Shown piece after piece: positions 7,835-17,046 of a stretch of 64,000 nt of DNA. The position numbers and the translations under genes are program-made. The number at the start of each line of letters is the position of its first letter. The stretch's first letter is position 1. The notes below the pieces were generated by a model. It was given only the letters and a program-made list of their open reading frames with translations. It was not told the DNA's origin and did no database searches. This stretch comes from Streptomyces rubellomurinus (GTDB lineage Bacteria > Actinomycetota > Actinomycetes > Streptomycetales > Streptomycetaceae), in contig NZ_JZKH01000015.1 of assembly GCF_000961885.1 (NCBI RefSeq), positions 47,017 to 111,016 on the forward strand, in the 5' to 3' direction.

Positions 7835-8889
7835 AAGGGCCTCCCTTCGGCATTGCGGGCGAACCCTTCGGCCGGACATCCGCCCGGTGGCAGGCTGCCC
7901 AGGTCGGTGTAACGCGGGCTGGTGCGGTGATAGGAGTGGTTGCCCCGCACGACATCGAGGTAGGCGTCGGCGCAGCGCAGGGCGTCCGCGGCGCTCGCTC
8001 GGGGCAGCCCCGCCAGGTCGAGCTGGCGCGGCAGGTCGCGGCGCGCGGCGGTGATGAGGTCGGCGCCGTCGGCGATCATCCGGTCGACGTGGGCCGCCGC
8101 TTCCCGCGGTGTCCAACCGCGGTGGTGTTCGAGAATGGTGACGGCGTTGTGGAGGTAGCCGCTGGCTCGCTCGCGGTCGGCGGAGACCCGGTCGTTGCAC
8201 AGGGCGGTGGTGTCGCAGACCGCGCTATACAGGGTGCGGAAGGCCGGCAGGCGGTGGACGGCGTCAGGCAGGTCCACGGCGCAGGCGACCTCGCACAGGT
8301 CGAGGTACCAGGGCACGCCGAACATCTCGCGGCGGCGCTCGTGGTACTCCGCCGGCTCGGGCAGGCGGTGGACGGCCCGGTCGACGGTCTCGCCGTAGAA
8401 GCCCCACAGCCAGTTGGCCAGGTGGGCGCAGAACCGCGCGGTCCAGGCCGGTGAGCGGATCGGCGCCAGCTGCCCCCACAAGGCGGCGGCCGCGTCGGCC
8501 ATGGCGCGGTGCCCGCCGCGTCCGACCGGTTCCCTGCGGGCCGGGCTGTGTGGGGCGGCGGGAGTGAAGGGAGCGAGCAGCGCGGTGACGGCGCTCAGGC
8601 AGGCGCCGGGGTCGTCTCGTGCGGGACCTGCGTCGAACTCCTCGTCGATCAGCAGCGACCAGCCGGTGAAGCGGGTGATGAGGACGAGGACGTCCAGGGG
8701 CGCGGACGGGTAGTACAGGCCGATGCAGTACGCGACTCGGGAGCGGCGGACGTTGGCGCGCGCCTCGGGGGATCGGCACAGGCCGAACTCGTCGAGCCAG
8801 TGCCACATGTCCTGCTCGGCCTTCTCGGCACCGGGGTTGAGGCGGATCGCGGCCGGGAACAGGGGGGCAGGGCTGCCGTTGCCGGTCAT
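7831..8889 (-). CDS. Class I terpene synthase
   Basis: A 352-aa terpene cyclase of typical bacterial length. The aspartate-rich motif is the variant DEEFD (in LLIDEEFDAG, about residue 81), the NSE metal-binding motif is NDRVSADRE (fits NDxxSxxxE), and the C-terminal RY pair is present in SPRYTD. These bind Mg2+ and the prenyl diphosphate for ionisation-dependent cyclisation. The ATG at 8887-8889 overlaps the stop of the upstream membrane protein (ATGA). The substrate chain length and product cannot be predicted from sequence; the nearby prenyl synthase and methyltransferases raise the possibility of a methylated prenyl diphosphate substrate. Confidence 0.9.
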   Translation of the reverse strand: MTGNGSPAPLFPAAIRLNPGAEKAEQDMWHWLDEFGLCRSPEARANVRRSRVAYCIGLYYPSAPLDVLVLITRFTGWSLLIDEEFDAGPARDDPGACLSAVTALLAPFTPAAPHSPARREPVGRGGHRAMADAAAALWGQLAPIRSPAWTARFCAHLANWLWGFYGETVDRAVHRLPEPAEYHERRREMFGVPWYLDLCEVACAVDLPDAVHRLPAFRTLYSAVCDTTALCNDRVSADRERASGYLHNAVTILEHHRGWTPREAAAHVDRMIADGADLITAARRDLPRQLDLAGLPRASAADALRCADAYLDVVRGNHSYHRTSPRYTDLGSLPPGGCPAEGFARNAEGRPL

Positions 8890-9581
8890 ATGTCGGGCTC
8901 CCCGTGAGGTGTTGGCCGAGTGCCGACGGGAAGCCCGCCGGCAGCACGGTCGGCGTCTCGCTCTGCGCGGGCAATGCCGGTCAACGAGCGCAGGTACGCC
9001 GCTTGCAGTACCACCTGCGCTACGCCGAGGCACAGGTTGAGCTGTCGGTGGCCGCCCCCAGGTGGCGCTGCGACGGCGCCGACGCTGAGCGCCGTCAAGG
9101 CGATCAGCAGGCACGCCGCGCCCGGTACCGACTGGCCTATCGCCGAACCCCGGCGGCGCAGCTGCGCCAGGCACAGCACAGGCGTCGCCGTCTGCAGGAT
9201 CATCCCCGTCGTCACGCCGTACTGGTCGCCCAGGGCACGTCCGGCGAGCTGGAAGGCCGTCGCCGTGACGACGAGTGCGATCAGCACGGACAGCATGAGG
9301 CGCCGGCGCGGGACCCCGGGGTAGTCGGCGGGCCCGTAGCGCCAGAAGAGCCAGAACAGGTAGATCTCGAAGGCGACCAGGAACGGCTCGAAGGCATAGG
9401 TCAGGCTCCACGCCGTCGTGACGCCGAAAAGCATGAAGCCGTCCCAGGCGAAGATGCCGCACAGCACCAGCGGCGGCAGCGGGGAACGACGGTCCCGGTG
9501 GCCCTGCACGACCGACAGGGCGATCCACAGCAGACCGAAGACGAACCCGATGAGTCCTGAGATGACGAAGGCAGGCTGCAC
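8886..9581 (-). CDS. Seven-TM protein resembling Pyr4/PaxB-type membrane terpene cyclases
   Basis: A 231-aa integral membrane protein with seven hydrophobic segments (about residues 4-24, 36-53, 60-82, 95-114, 123-142, 152-173, 181-200). Length, topology and the pattern 'CGIFAWDGF' (TM2) plus 'FEIYLFWLFWRYGP' (TM3) recall the Pyr4/PaxB family of membrane-bound meroterpenoid cyclases, which carry an acidic residue in TM2 (W-E; here W-D). This is pattern recognition, not an alignment. GTG 9579-9581 follows GGAGGGG and is the first gene of the operon. Alternatives: an unrelated membrane accessory or resistance protein. Confidence 0.6.
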   Translation of the reverse strand: MQPAFVISGLIGFVFGLLWIALSVVQGHRDRRSPLPPLVLCGIFAWDGFMLFGVTTAWSLTYAFEPFLVAFEIYLFWLFWRYGPADYPGVPRRRLMLSVLIALVVTATAFQLAGRALGDQYGVTTGMILQTATPVLCLAQLRRRGSAIGQSVPGAACLLIALTALSVGAVAAPPGGGHRQLNLCLGVAQVVLQAAYLRSLTGIARAERDADRAAGGLPVGTRPTPHGEPDI

Positions 9582-9939
9582 CGCCCCTCCTCACCGCCGC
9601 GCATCACACTTGACACCCGACGCGATCAGCTGAACGGGACCGTCAGGTCCGGCGTGTCTCCGCAGCACGTGGGATGTTCTGTCCTTCCGGGCCCCGCGTC
9701 AACCCCGCCGTGCACCGCGTTCCACCGGACATGGGGGCGCGCTGGCGCGCGACGCCGGCGTGCGTAGCGTTGGTGCGGCGCGTGTGACCGGGCGCGCCCC
9801 CGGCTGCCGTTGCCCACCGCCACCGGACAGGCATCTACTTGTCAGCACCCCACCGCTCCCTGCCTGATGCACGGGCCGCCTGTCGACGCGGCCCTCGATG
9901 CCGTACCCCGGCCAGGCCGAGCGACGACCGGAGCCCCCG
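9582..9939. promoter_or_regulatory. Divergent promoter region of the two terpene operons
   Basis: This is 358 bp of non-coding DNA between the GTG of the membrane-protein operon and the ATG of the methyltransferase operon. Both terpene operons must start here. I see no clear repeated operator. Confidence 0.6.
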
Positions 9940-10917
9940 ATGACGCGCGACCCCCAGCCCCCGCCCGCCGTGATCCACGTGATCGACGGCCCGCGCCCCA
10001 ACTCCTACCGCCCCAAGGTCGAGTACACCTACGACGATCCCGTCTGGATGTGGCAGAAGGCCCTCGGCTCGGACACCCTCCTCTTCCAGTTCGGCCTCTT
10101 CGACGCGGACGAACTCACCGAAGGCCCCACCCCGGGCCCGGTCGGACCGGCCGAACTTCGCCACTTCGAGCGCCAGTTGACCATCGCCGGCCTCACCCGG
10201 CCCGACTGCCCGCCGGTACGCCGCATCCTCGACCTCGGATGCGGCTGGGGCTACCTCTCCTGCCACCTGGCCCAGCGGTTCCCCGAGGCGCACCACATCG
10301 ACGCCGTCAACATCAGCCGGCGGCAACTGGAGCACTGCGCCCACCGGCTCACCCAGGAGCCCCAGGCCGCAGACCGCGTCAGGCTGTTCCTGTGCGACGG
10401 CCAGGACGTCGACCTGCTGCCCGAACCAGAGGTCCCCTACGACCTGGTGATCGTGCGCGGGGTGTACACGCATTTTCTCAACGACGTCTTCGAGGCATCG
10501 GTGCGCGCCGTGTCGACGCGCATGCGCCCTGGCGCTCTGCTGGTCATATCGGACACCCTCTACAAGGGCGACCTGGCACAGTACACATCGACCATCCCCG
10601 ATCGGGTCGACCGGCTGGCCTGCGGAAACCGCAAGTCCCCGGCGTACTTCGTCCGCGTCCTGGAGGAACACGGCCTGCTCCTGGAGGACATGCGGATCAT
10701 GCCGTCCAACGCGGAGATCATCCACTGGTTCCAGAAGGTCGGACTCAACATCGAACAGCACTTCCCGGACGGGGCGACCGGTCCGATAGAGGAACTGCGG
10801 GAGATGGCGGTGAGCTTCTCCGCCTCCCTCGCCCAGGACAAGGCATCCGTCTACAGCATCATCACCCGCCGCACCGATCCCGCCGCGTCCTCCTCTCCGC
10901 GGGTCGGCGTCTCATGA
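9940..10917 (+). CDS. SAM-dependent methyltransferase, possibly acting on a prenyl diphosphate
   Basis: A 325-aa methyltransferase with motif I RILDLGCGWGYLSCHLAQRF (about residues 90-109), followed by DAVNISRRQLEHC, LFLCDGQDVD and the acidic post-motif. The ~85-residue N-terminal extension and the GCGWG loop recall the cyclopropane-synthase-like and terpene C-methyltransferases (GPP or IPP methyltransferases). It is translationally coupled (ATGA) to a polyprenyl diphosphate synthase, which supports a precursor-methylating role. The ATG at 9940 has GGAG 8 nt upstream; an upstream in-frame ATG at 9898 is possible. Substrate is inference. Confidence 0.8.
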   Translation: MTRDPQPPPAVIHVIDGPRPNSYRPKVEYTYDDPVWMWQKALGSDTLLFQFGLFDADELTEGPTPGPVGPAELRHFERQLTIAGLTRPDCPPVRRILDLGCGWGYLSCHLAQRFPEAHHIDAVNISRRQLEHCAHRLTQEPQAADRVRLFLCDGQDVDLLPEPEVPYDLVIVRGVYTHFLNDVFEASVRAVSTRMRPGALLVISDTLYKGDLAQYTSTIPDRVDRLACGNRKSPAYFVRVLEEHGLLLEDMRIMPSNAEIIHWFQKVGLNIEQHFPDGATGPIEELREMAVSFSASLAQDKASVYSIITRRTDPAASSSPRVGVS

Positions 10918-11930
10918 CCGAGCCGGCCACCCCGCGCGCAGCGGCAGCCGCCTCGCTGCTGGCACGTACCCGGGCCGCCGTCGAACCGGTGCTGCGGGAC
11001 GCCGTCGCTAGCCTCCCCGGCCGTATGAGGCTCGTCGCCGGCTACCAGCTGGCCTGGTGGGACGAGCACGGCATCCCGATCGACGCCTCGCCTGGGAAGG
11101 CCCTGCGGCCTACGCTTGTGCTGGCCGCAGCCCGTGCGACGGGCGGCGACGACACCATGGCGCTGCCCGCCGCGGCCGCCGTCGAACTCGTGCACAACTT
11201 CACGCTGCTGCACGACGACGTCATGGACCGCGACGAGCTGCGACGACACCGGCCCACCGCATGGCGCGTCTTCGGAGTCAACGACGCTCTGCTGGCCGGG
11301 GACGCTTTGCATGCCCTGGCGTTTCGGATACTGGCCGACGCGGCGGCCTCGGTACGCCTGGCGGCATGCGTGATCGAGCTGTGCGAGGGCCAGCACGCCG
11401 ACTGCGCCTACGAGATCGACAGCACGGTGACGCTGGCCGACTGCGTCACGATGGCCGAGGCCAAGACCGGTGCGCTGCTGGGCTGTTCCGCCGCGCTCGG
11501 CGCCCACGCGGCCGCTGCCCCGCAGCACCGGGTGGTCCAGCTGGACGCCTTCGGCCGCAGGCTGGGGCTCGCCTTCCAGATCACCGACGACCTGCTGGGC
11601 ATCTGGGGCGACCCGGAGCGCACCGGAAAGCCGGCAGGCGCCGACCTCGCCGTACGCAAGAAGTCCCTGCCCGTGGTCGCCGCCCTCCGATCCGGCACCC
11701 CGGCCGGGGAGCACCTGCGCACCGCCTACGCCGCCGACAGCGGGGCCACTCCCGCAGAACTGGCCACGCTGGTCGAGGCCGCCGGAGGCCGCAGCTGGGC
11801 CCGCACACAGACGGCCCGCCACCGCGAGGAGGCCCTCGCCCTCCTGCACCACGCCGTCCCCGACTCGAAAGAAGCAGCCGACCTCCTCATGCTGGCATAC
11901 CAGTTGACGGAGCACAGCCGCGAAAGCTGA
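10914..11930 (+). CDS. Polyprenyl (FPP/GGPP-type) diphosphate synthase
   Basis: A 338-aa trans-prenyltransferase that condenses IPP with allylic diphosphates. First Asp-rich motif LLHDDVMDRDELRR (about residue 102) and second ITDDLLGIWGD (about 223); also GKALRPTLV and KTGALLGCS. The two residues just before the first Asp-rich motif, which set chain length, are L and H with upstream F-T-L. FPP or GGPP are both plausible. It starts inside the stop codon of the methyltransferase gene. It supplies the substrate for the cyclases across the divergent promoter. Confidence 0.92.
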   Translation: MTEPATPRAAAAASLLARTRAAVEPVLRDAVASLPGRMRLVAGYQLAWWDEHGIPIDASPGKALRPTLVLAAARATGGDDTMALPAAAAVELVHNFTLLHDDVMDRDELRRHRPTAWRVFGVNDALLAGDALHALAFRILADAAASVRLAACVIELCEGQHADCAYEIDSTVTLADCVTMAEAKTGALLGCSAALGAHAAAAPQHRVVQLDAFGRRLGLAFQITDDLLGIWGDPERTGKPAGADLAVRKKSLPVVAALRSGTPAGEHLRTAYAADSGATPAELATLVEAAGGRSWARTQTARHREEALALLHHAVPDSKEAADLLMLAYQLTEHSRES

Positions 11931-12056
11931 GATCATCCGCCGCCCCGGGCTGGGGAGCGCCCCGCGAAGAACCTCACCTTCTCCGAACCGCGCGACCCCG
12001 GCAGGCCCCTGCTCGGCCTGCATGCCTTCGAGCACGTCGAGCTGCCCCGCCTGCTG

Positions 12057-12734
12057 ATGACCACCAGCCGTCCCGACGGCCACGCCTCCCCCGTCCAGGT
12101 CGCCGCCGCCGACCGCCTCCTCCAGCAGGCCCCCTTCGGACCGGCCGGACTCTTCTCCGACATCGACCCCACCGCCGCCGCCGTCGCCGCAGCGCACTGG
12201 CTCGCCGCAGCGGCCGAAGTCACCGCCGACACCTCCGGACACAACCCCGTCCAGGTCGTCCAGGAAGCCGACAACATCGAAGCCCTCCCCCACGAAACCC
12301 CCACCCTCGTCCTCGGTCTCATCGACGACGGAGCCACCCCACACGAAGCCGTCACCGGACTCGTCCGCCACGCCATGCACGTCGCCGACGGCCTGCTGCC
12401 CGACCCCGGTGCCTTCCGCGAGCAGCTCGACGACGTCGAGCAGACCCTCGCCCGCAGCAGCGACGACGGCCTCGATCTCGAAGACGTCCTGCTGCGCCTG
12501 ACACCGCTGGACCCCAAGCGCCCCGCCCGCGACCTCCTCGAAGACCTCCTCACCGGCATCCACGCCTGCTGGCTCCTCCACAGCGAATACGACGACTACG
12601 CCGGCGAGGACGACACCGACGACGCGCAGGACTGGGACGACGCACAGGCGGAGCAGCACGACAACCGCAGCCGCGAACGCTTCGCCCAACTCGTCCGCGA
12701 CACCGCCGCCACCCACCACGACCGCCTCCTCTGA
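12057..12734 (+). CDS. Conserved actinobacterial hypothetical protein, probably 5'-truncated
   Basis: A 225-aa acidic, mostly helical protein with no recognisable catalytic motif; the C-terminus is rich in Asp and Glu (about residues 178-200). Coding-like sequence in the same frame continues upstream of the ATG to about 11,964 (KNLTFSEPRDPGRPLLGLHA) but has no start codon before the stop of the prenyl synthase, so the real N-terminus seems to have been lost at the junction with the terpene locus. A second, broken copy lies at 61,568-62,044; both copies precede a tyrosine integrase. Function unknown. Confidence 0.7.
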   Translation: MTTSRPDGHASPVQVAAADRLLQQAPFGPAGLFSDIDPTAAAVAAAHWLAAAAEVTADTSGHNPVQVVQEADNIEALPHETPTLVLGLIDDGATPHEAVTGLVRHAMHVADGLLPDPGAFREQLDDVEQTLARSSDDGLDLEDVLLRLTPLDPKRPARDLLEDLLTGIHACWLLHSEYDDYAGEDDTDDAQDWDDAQAEQHDNRSRERFAQLVRDTAATHHDRLL

Positions 12735-12755
12735 GTCGGCCCCGACGATCGAACG

Positions 12756-12802
12756 GACCTGCGGGTCTCCCTTTGCCGCTGGTCAAGGGAGACCCGCAGG
12801 TC
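12756..12802 (+). terminator. Strong 18-bp stem terminator
   Basis: Arms 12,756-12,773 and 12,785-12,802 are perfectly complementary with an 11-nt loop, 22 bp after the stop of the hypothetical gene. Confidence 0.75.
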
Positions 12803-12903
12803 ACAGGCATTCTGCGAGCTTGGTGGTCGCACGGTGGTCGCCCCGCGGAGGCAGACTGGAAGAGCAAGAACGACCCCGCGCGCGATCCTTCGAGGCGATC
12901 ACC

Positions 12904-13753
12904 ATGCGCTGCTCACCGAACCCCGGCAACGACCGAGGCCGCGTCTACCGGCGCTGCGGCTGCCGCGACGACCACCGCCGCCAGCTCGGCACCGCCTGTC
13001 CCCGCCTCGCGGTCGACCCCCGCCACGGCACCTGGGCCTTCGCCGTCGACACCCCGCCCGTCGACGGCCACCGTCACACCGTCCGCCGCGCTGGCTTCCC
13101 CGACGAACTCGACGCCCGCACCGCACTGCGCCGCTTCAACGAGGGCCTGGCCCTGTGCGTCATCACCGACCCACGGCAACGCACCGCCGAGTACCTGCGG
13201 GACTGGCTGGACGAGAAGGAACTGCACCTCAAGCCCACCACGATGGCCCGCTACCGCGCCTACGTCGAACAGGACCTCATCCCCGCCCTTCGGCCAGATC
13301 ACACCCGCCGGCGGCTACGTCTTCCACCGCCACGGCCGCCCCCTGCACCCCAAGCACGTCCTCGACCGCTTCCACCTGCTCTGCGACAACGCCGGCGTCC
13401 CCCGCATCGCCCTGCACGACCTGCGCCACCTCACCGCCAGCTTCGCCACCGCGGCCGGTGTCCCGATGCCCGTCGTCTCCAAAACCCTGCGCCACCGCAC
13501 CCTGTCCACCAGCGCGAACATCTACACCGACCTGACCTTCCCCACCGCCCGCGCAGCCGTCGACGCCGTCGCCTGGATCCTCGACAACGCCGACCGCGCA
13601 GCCCTCGGCCGACCCACCTGTCGCGCCCAGCGCCCCTGGCACCAGAACCCCCGCCCGCACCGGCAACTGCCCGCACACCAACCGCAGCGAACAGATGAAC
13701 CATCAGCGACCTGGCCGATGTGGCGCGGCGATCACCATGCGACCACCACCTGA
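12904..13753 (+). pseudogene. Tyrosine integrase with internal deletion (copy A)
   Basis: The first ~128 residues (start at ATG 12,904; DRGRVYRRCGCRDDHRRQLG, MARYRAYVEQDLIPAL) and the last ~150 residues (GYVFHRHGRPLHPKHVLDRF, HDLRHLTASFAT, catalytic-region ANIYTDLT) match the intact integrase at 62,393. About 180 residues in between are missing, including the first catalytic Arg region, and the reading frame changes at about 13,289. The C-terminal tail differs from copy B. It directly precedes the partial tRNA-Pro copy, as expected for an integrase gene next to its att site. It should be inactive. Confidence 0.9.
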
Positions 13754-13766
13754 CCGAACAACAGAA

Positions 13767-13800
13767 AGAGCCGGCACTCGGTTTCCCAAGTACCGGCTCT
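13767..13800 (+). terminator. Terminator of the broken integrase
   Basis: A 12-bp stem with one mismatch (arms 13,767-13,778 and 13,789-13,800) lies just after the integrase remnant and before the att repeat. The matching position after the intact integrase also holds a hairpin (63,753-63,784). Confidence 0.6.
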
Positions 13801-13815
13801 CACAACCGACTTCAC

Positions 13816-13859
13816 AGTCGGGACGACAGGATTTGAACCTGCGACCCCTTGACCCCCAG
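13816..13859 (-). repeat. Left att repeat: 44-bp copy of the tRNA-Pro 3' end
   Basis: These 44 bp are identical to 63,803-63,846, which cover the 3' part of the intact tRNA-Pro gene (acceptor 3' arm, T-arm, variable region, 3' half of the anticodon stem-loop) plus 2 bp beyond it. Identity ends abruptly at 13,860, so no full tRNA can be formed here. This is the expected distal junction of an element integrated at the tRNA-Pro gene by a tyrosine integrase. Confidence 0.9.
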
Positions 13860-13879
13860 GGGTTCAACTATTGTCGGCA

Positions 13880-13901
13880 GCCGAGACCTTGAGGTCTCGG
13901 C
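13880..13901 (+). terminator. Hairpin with T-rich tail just inside the island
   Basis: A near-perfect palindrome (10-bp arms 13,880-13,889 and 13,892-13,901) is followed by TTCTTTGTT. It begins 20 bp after the att repeat. The rest of 13,902-14,385 shows no gene. Confidence 0.6.
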
Positions 13902-14385
13902 TTCTTTGTTGCTCAACCATCCTGAGGCACACGTGAGTTGGCGGCTTTCGACGAGAGCGGTGCGGCGAGCAGCTGACAGTTCGCCAATGTTTACTTTGTG
14001 CACGAGCGTCCGTTTTGGTCCATCGGCGTTCATGAGCGCTCATCGCGTGTGGTCCCAAAATGGTCCCCAAGCCGACCGCCCCGCCCCAGCTACTGCCGGT
14101 GACCGAGATCTGTCGGACCTTCAGCAAGCACCACCTTGCGATCCCGACAGCCGCTGCTTCGACGGCGCCTGCCGGCTCGCGGAGCCGGCTCCCGCGGGCG
14201 GATCATGGTCGCTTACCCACCGGTTGCGGATCGTGATCTTCCGGGCGGTGTGTCGTCTTGAGCGTGTCGTCTCCAGATGGTTCTGACGTGCTTCGCGCAC
14301 CGCCCCGCACGCTCTGCCGCCACACCCGACACGGCAGCCACTCTTATCCCAGAGTCACCACCCAGTCCAAGAGAAGGGGAAGCTC

Positions 14386-15636
14386 ATGGGACAGCGTGCG
14401 CAGCGTGGTCGGGTGTACCGGCGGTGTGGTTGTTCGGACGGGCACGGGAGGCAGTTGGGTCCGTGGTGTGTGCGGTTGTTGGAGGAGGCGGGTCACGGGT
14501 CGTGGACGTACTGCGTCGACGTGGCCCCGGAGGACGGGAAGCGAAAGACCCGTCGGCGCGGTGGGTTCGCCACCCGCGCCGAGGCGGCCCGGGAGATGAA
14601 GGCGGTGCTGGACGGTGAGCTGCGCGGGGTGTACGAGGACCGTCGCGTCACGGTGGCGAGCTTCCTGCGGCAGTGGCTGGCCGTGAAGAAGGAGGAGCTC
14701 GCGCCGAACACCTACGCCGGCTACGAGGCGTGCGTGGAGCGAGACCTCATCCCCGCCTTCGGCCACTACCGGCTCCCCGACCTGCGCCCGAAGCACATCG
14801 AGCGCTGGATCGCCGCCCAGCGCAAGGCCAAGCGTGGCAAGGTCACCGTCTACCGGATCGTCTCCACCCTGCGTAACGCCCTCAACCACGCGGTGCGCGC
14901 TTGGGGGCTGCGTTACAACCCCGCCAAGCACTCCGTCCCAGCTCGGCCCCGCGCCGCCGAGCGCACCTGCTGGACCCCCGACGAGGCCGCCACCTTCCTG
15001 CCCCACAACGCCGAGCAGTATGCGGATCAGCTGACCGACCTGTTCGAGGTCATGCTCGGCACCGGCATGCGCCGCGGCGAGATCCTCGCCCTGCACTGGT
15101 CCGATATCCACCTCATGGACCGCAAGCTCTTCGTCCGCTGGACCCTCGCTGCCATCGACAACGGGAAGATCCACCTCGGGGAGCCCAAGACCGAAGCCAG
15201 TAGGGCCTGGATCAGCCTCTCCCCCAGAGTCATGGCCGCCCTCCATCGCCAGGCCGCGATCCAGATGGCCGCCCACCCCGACGGCCGGCTGGAGGGGCTG
15301 GTCTTCGCCCGCCCGGGTGGAACACCGTTGCGGCCCCAGTGGGTCCTCGACCAGCTCCGCAAGCGCACCGACGAACTCGGGCTAACCCGCATCGGCCTGC
15401 ACGACCTGCGCCACACCGCCGCCAGCATCATGATTGCCGAGAACATCCCCATCGCCGTGGTCTCCAAGACCCTGCGCCACTCCACCATCGCCGTCACCAT
15501 CAACCTCTACGGCCACCTCCTCAAAGACTCCGCCGACGAAGCAGTCCTCGCCCTGGCGAAAGCCCTCGACCGCGCCCAATCAGGCCAGCTCCGAGAACTC
15601 CCCCACGGCGGCCACGACCTGCCGCTCGCCGCGTAG
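14386..15636 (+). CDS. Tyrosine-type site-specific integrase (copy C)
   Basis: A 416-aa phage-type integrase. It has an N-terminal arm with two Cys (GRVYRRCGCSDGHGRQLGPW), a core-binding domain at about 80-175 and a catalytic domain with Arg in GTGMRRGEIL, HxxR in LHDLRHTAA and Tyr in NLYGHLL. It is the same family as copies A and B but clearly diverged from both, so it likely came from a different element. No tRNA-like sequence lies downstream; its att partner is not visible. An imperfect GC-rich hairpin at about 15,648-15,696 probably terminates it. Confidence 0.92.
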   Translation: MGQRAQRGRVYRRCGCSDGHGRQLGPWCVRLLEEAGHGSWTYCVDVAPEDGKRKTRRRGGFATRAEAAREMKAVLDGELRGVYEDRRVTVASFLRQWLAVKKEELAPNTYAGYEACVERDLIPAFGHYRLPDLRPKHIERWIAAQRKAKRGKVTVYRIVSTLRNALNHAVRAWGLRYNPAKHSVPARPRAAERTCWTPDEAATFLPHNAEQYADQLTDLFEVMLGTGMRRGEILALHWSDIHLMDRKLFVRWTLAAIDNGKIHLGEPKTEASRAWISLSPRVMAALHRQAAIQMAAHPDGRLEGLVFARPGGTPLRPQWVLDQLRKRTDELGLTRIGLHDLRHTAASIMIAENIPIAVVSKTLRHSTIAVTINLYGHLLKDSADEAVLALAKALDRAQSGQLRELPHGGHDLPLAA

Positions 15637-15757
15637 CAGCCGCGGACGGGGCCCCGGCCGGTGCGATGTAACAGCATCGGACCGGCGCCCCGGTGTGGGC
15701 AGTCTTCAGACCGCAGGGTCGGCTGGCCTCCCGCTCCGCCAGCACAAGGGCCGCGGT

Positions 15758-16429
15758 CTACCAGTCCAGAAACAGCTGTACGGGGACTCCGGAGGCGGTG
15801 TTGACTCGTGCGGCCAGATCGGTCGGGATCGGCACGTCGAGCCGTACCGCGGTCGGTGTGTAAAGGTCGGTCTCGATTTCGGGTGTCGTGAGGGACACGA
15901 GCAGGGCATACGAGACCGGTCGGCCGACCCGGTCGGATCTGTTGTTGTACTTCCACCAGCCGCCGGCCGGGTAGACGGCCAGGGCTCCGCAGTCGGCGAG
16001 CTCGGCGGCGGTGCCGCTCCAGATGTCGGCGTGGGGGGGGGAGCCTCGGTTGCGGTTGTCGGAGCCGACGAGCCGTGCTTTGTCGCCCTCGAACTTGCCG
16101 ACCGTGGTCATGCCGTCGTTCGCGGCCTGCGCGTCCTTCGCGACGCGCCCTTCGAAGTCCGTGAGGTTCTCCAGGGGCCCCTTGATCGCGAACCGCAGCT
16201 TGTGGGAGGCGTAGGCGTGCTGGCCCATGACACCGCGTCGGCCGGGGTTGGGTTCGACGAAGTAGGAGAGGGTGACGCGCAGCTCGACCGGGGTGGCGCC
16301 GAGGTCGAGGAGCTGCTCGCGTGGCCAGGGCAGTTCGTGGAGCTTGAGCTCTCCCAGGTGCACGCGGCCCTTGTCGCGGCGGAACGGGATGAGGGAGCCC
16401 TGGATCATCAGCTCCCGCGAAGCGCCCAT
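15758..16429 (-). pseudogene. C-terminal remnant of a large S8 (subtilisin-like) peptidase
   Basis: About 220 residues of the beta-rich C-terminal domain are seen: LHELPWPREQLLDLGATPVE, LRVTLSYFVEPNPGRRG, YASHKLRFAIKGP, RNRGS, HADIWSGTAAELAD and AVYPAGGWWKYNNRSDRVGR. This arrangement is typical of the ~700-800-aa S8 peptidases often paired with an AAA ATPase. The catalytic Asp/His/Ser part is absent; upstream sequence is a transposase fragment. It is a debris piece, probably of a lost defence or stress gene pair. Confidence 0.65.
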
Positions 16430-16499
16430 ACCACGTCAACGGCCCGAAGAGCCTGAGGCTACGGGTTGATGATCTGCAAGCCCTAACTTCGTGGCATTG

Positions 16500-16628
16500 G
16501 TCGAGTATCTGGCGGTGGCAGTAGCCCTCCGGTCGCCCGCCCCGGCCGCTCATCCACGCCGGCACCGGCAGCAGGTCCCGCACCGCCGCCCACTCGGCGT
16601 CGGTCATGTCGCTGTCGTAGCGCCGAAC
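16500..16628 (-). mobile_element. IS5-family transposase N-terminal fragment
   Basis: The minus-strand frame reads RRYDSDMTDAEWAAVRDLLP and then VPAWMSGRGGRPEGYCHRQILD, the standard opening of IS5-type DUF4096 transposases. It stops after about 43 residues and runs into the S8 peptidase fragment. The remainder of the element is missing. Confidence 0.65.
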
Positions 16629-17046
16629 ACGCTCGCCGTGGTCGCCCGCGTTGCCGTATCGGTGTGCGAAGCAGTCACACCTTGGGGGGACGGAGTTGCC
16701 GTCGACTGCGGCGACGGCGTACAAAAGCGGCAACAGGGCTTCCTCGCAGCTTTTCGGTCTCGACAACCTCCAAGCTGCACAGGGGCCCTGTCTTCATGCG
16801 GCGACAACGCCGAGATCACCCGAATCGGGAACCCGCGAACACTCGTGCTGGTCCCAAGCCCCGTCACGGGTTTGCGGATCGCTTCTGAGGGCTTGCCGGA
16901 GTGATGGTCATGATGCTGTGGGGGCGGCGCCACACGACTTCGTCCAGGTCGGCGACGCGCTCCAGATTCGCACCCGGATGGGCGGGCTGAGCGCCGAGCC
17001 ACTGTCCGCTTCAGGCGCGCGGCGAGTGCGGCACCGACTTGCGCAA

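Noticed and set aside
5664..7955. A 763-codon minus-strand frame covering methyltransferase and P450
   Set aside because: Only the last 267 codons encode a protein family; the rest is an Arg/Pro-rich shadow of the P450 in another frame.
11057..13753. An 898-codon plus-strand frame
   Set aside because: It is out of frame with the prenyl synthase and hypothetical gene; only its last ~150 codons are real, as the shifted C-terminus of the broken integrase.
13816..13859. A second tRNA-Pro gene
   Set aside because: Only the 3' part is present and the sequence diverges before the 5' half; it cannot fold into a cloverleaf.
15507..16766. A 419-aa minus-strand protein
   Set aside because: It strings together an IS5 transposase fragment and shadow frames of the S8 fragment; no single family runs through it.
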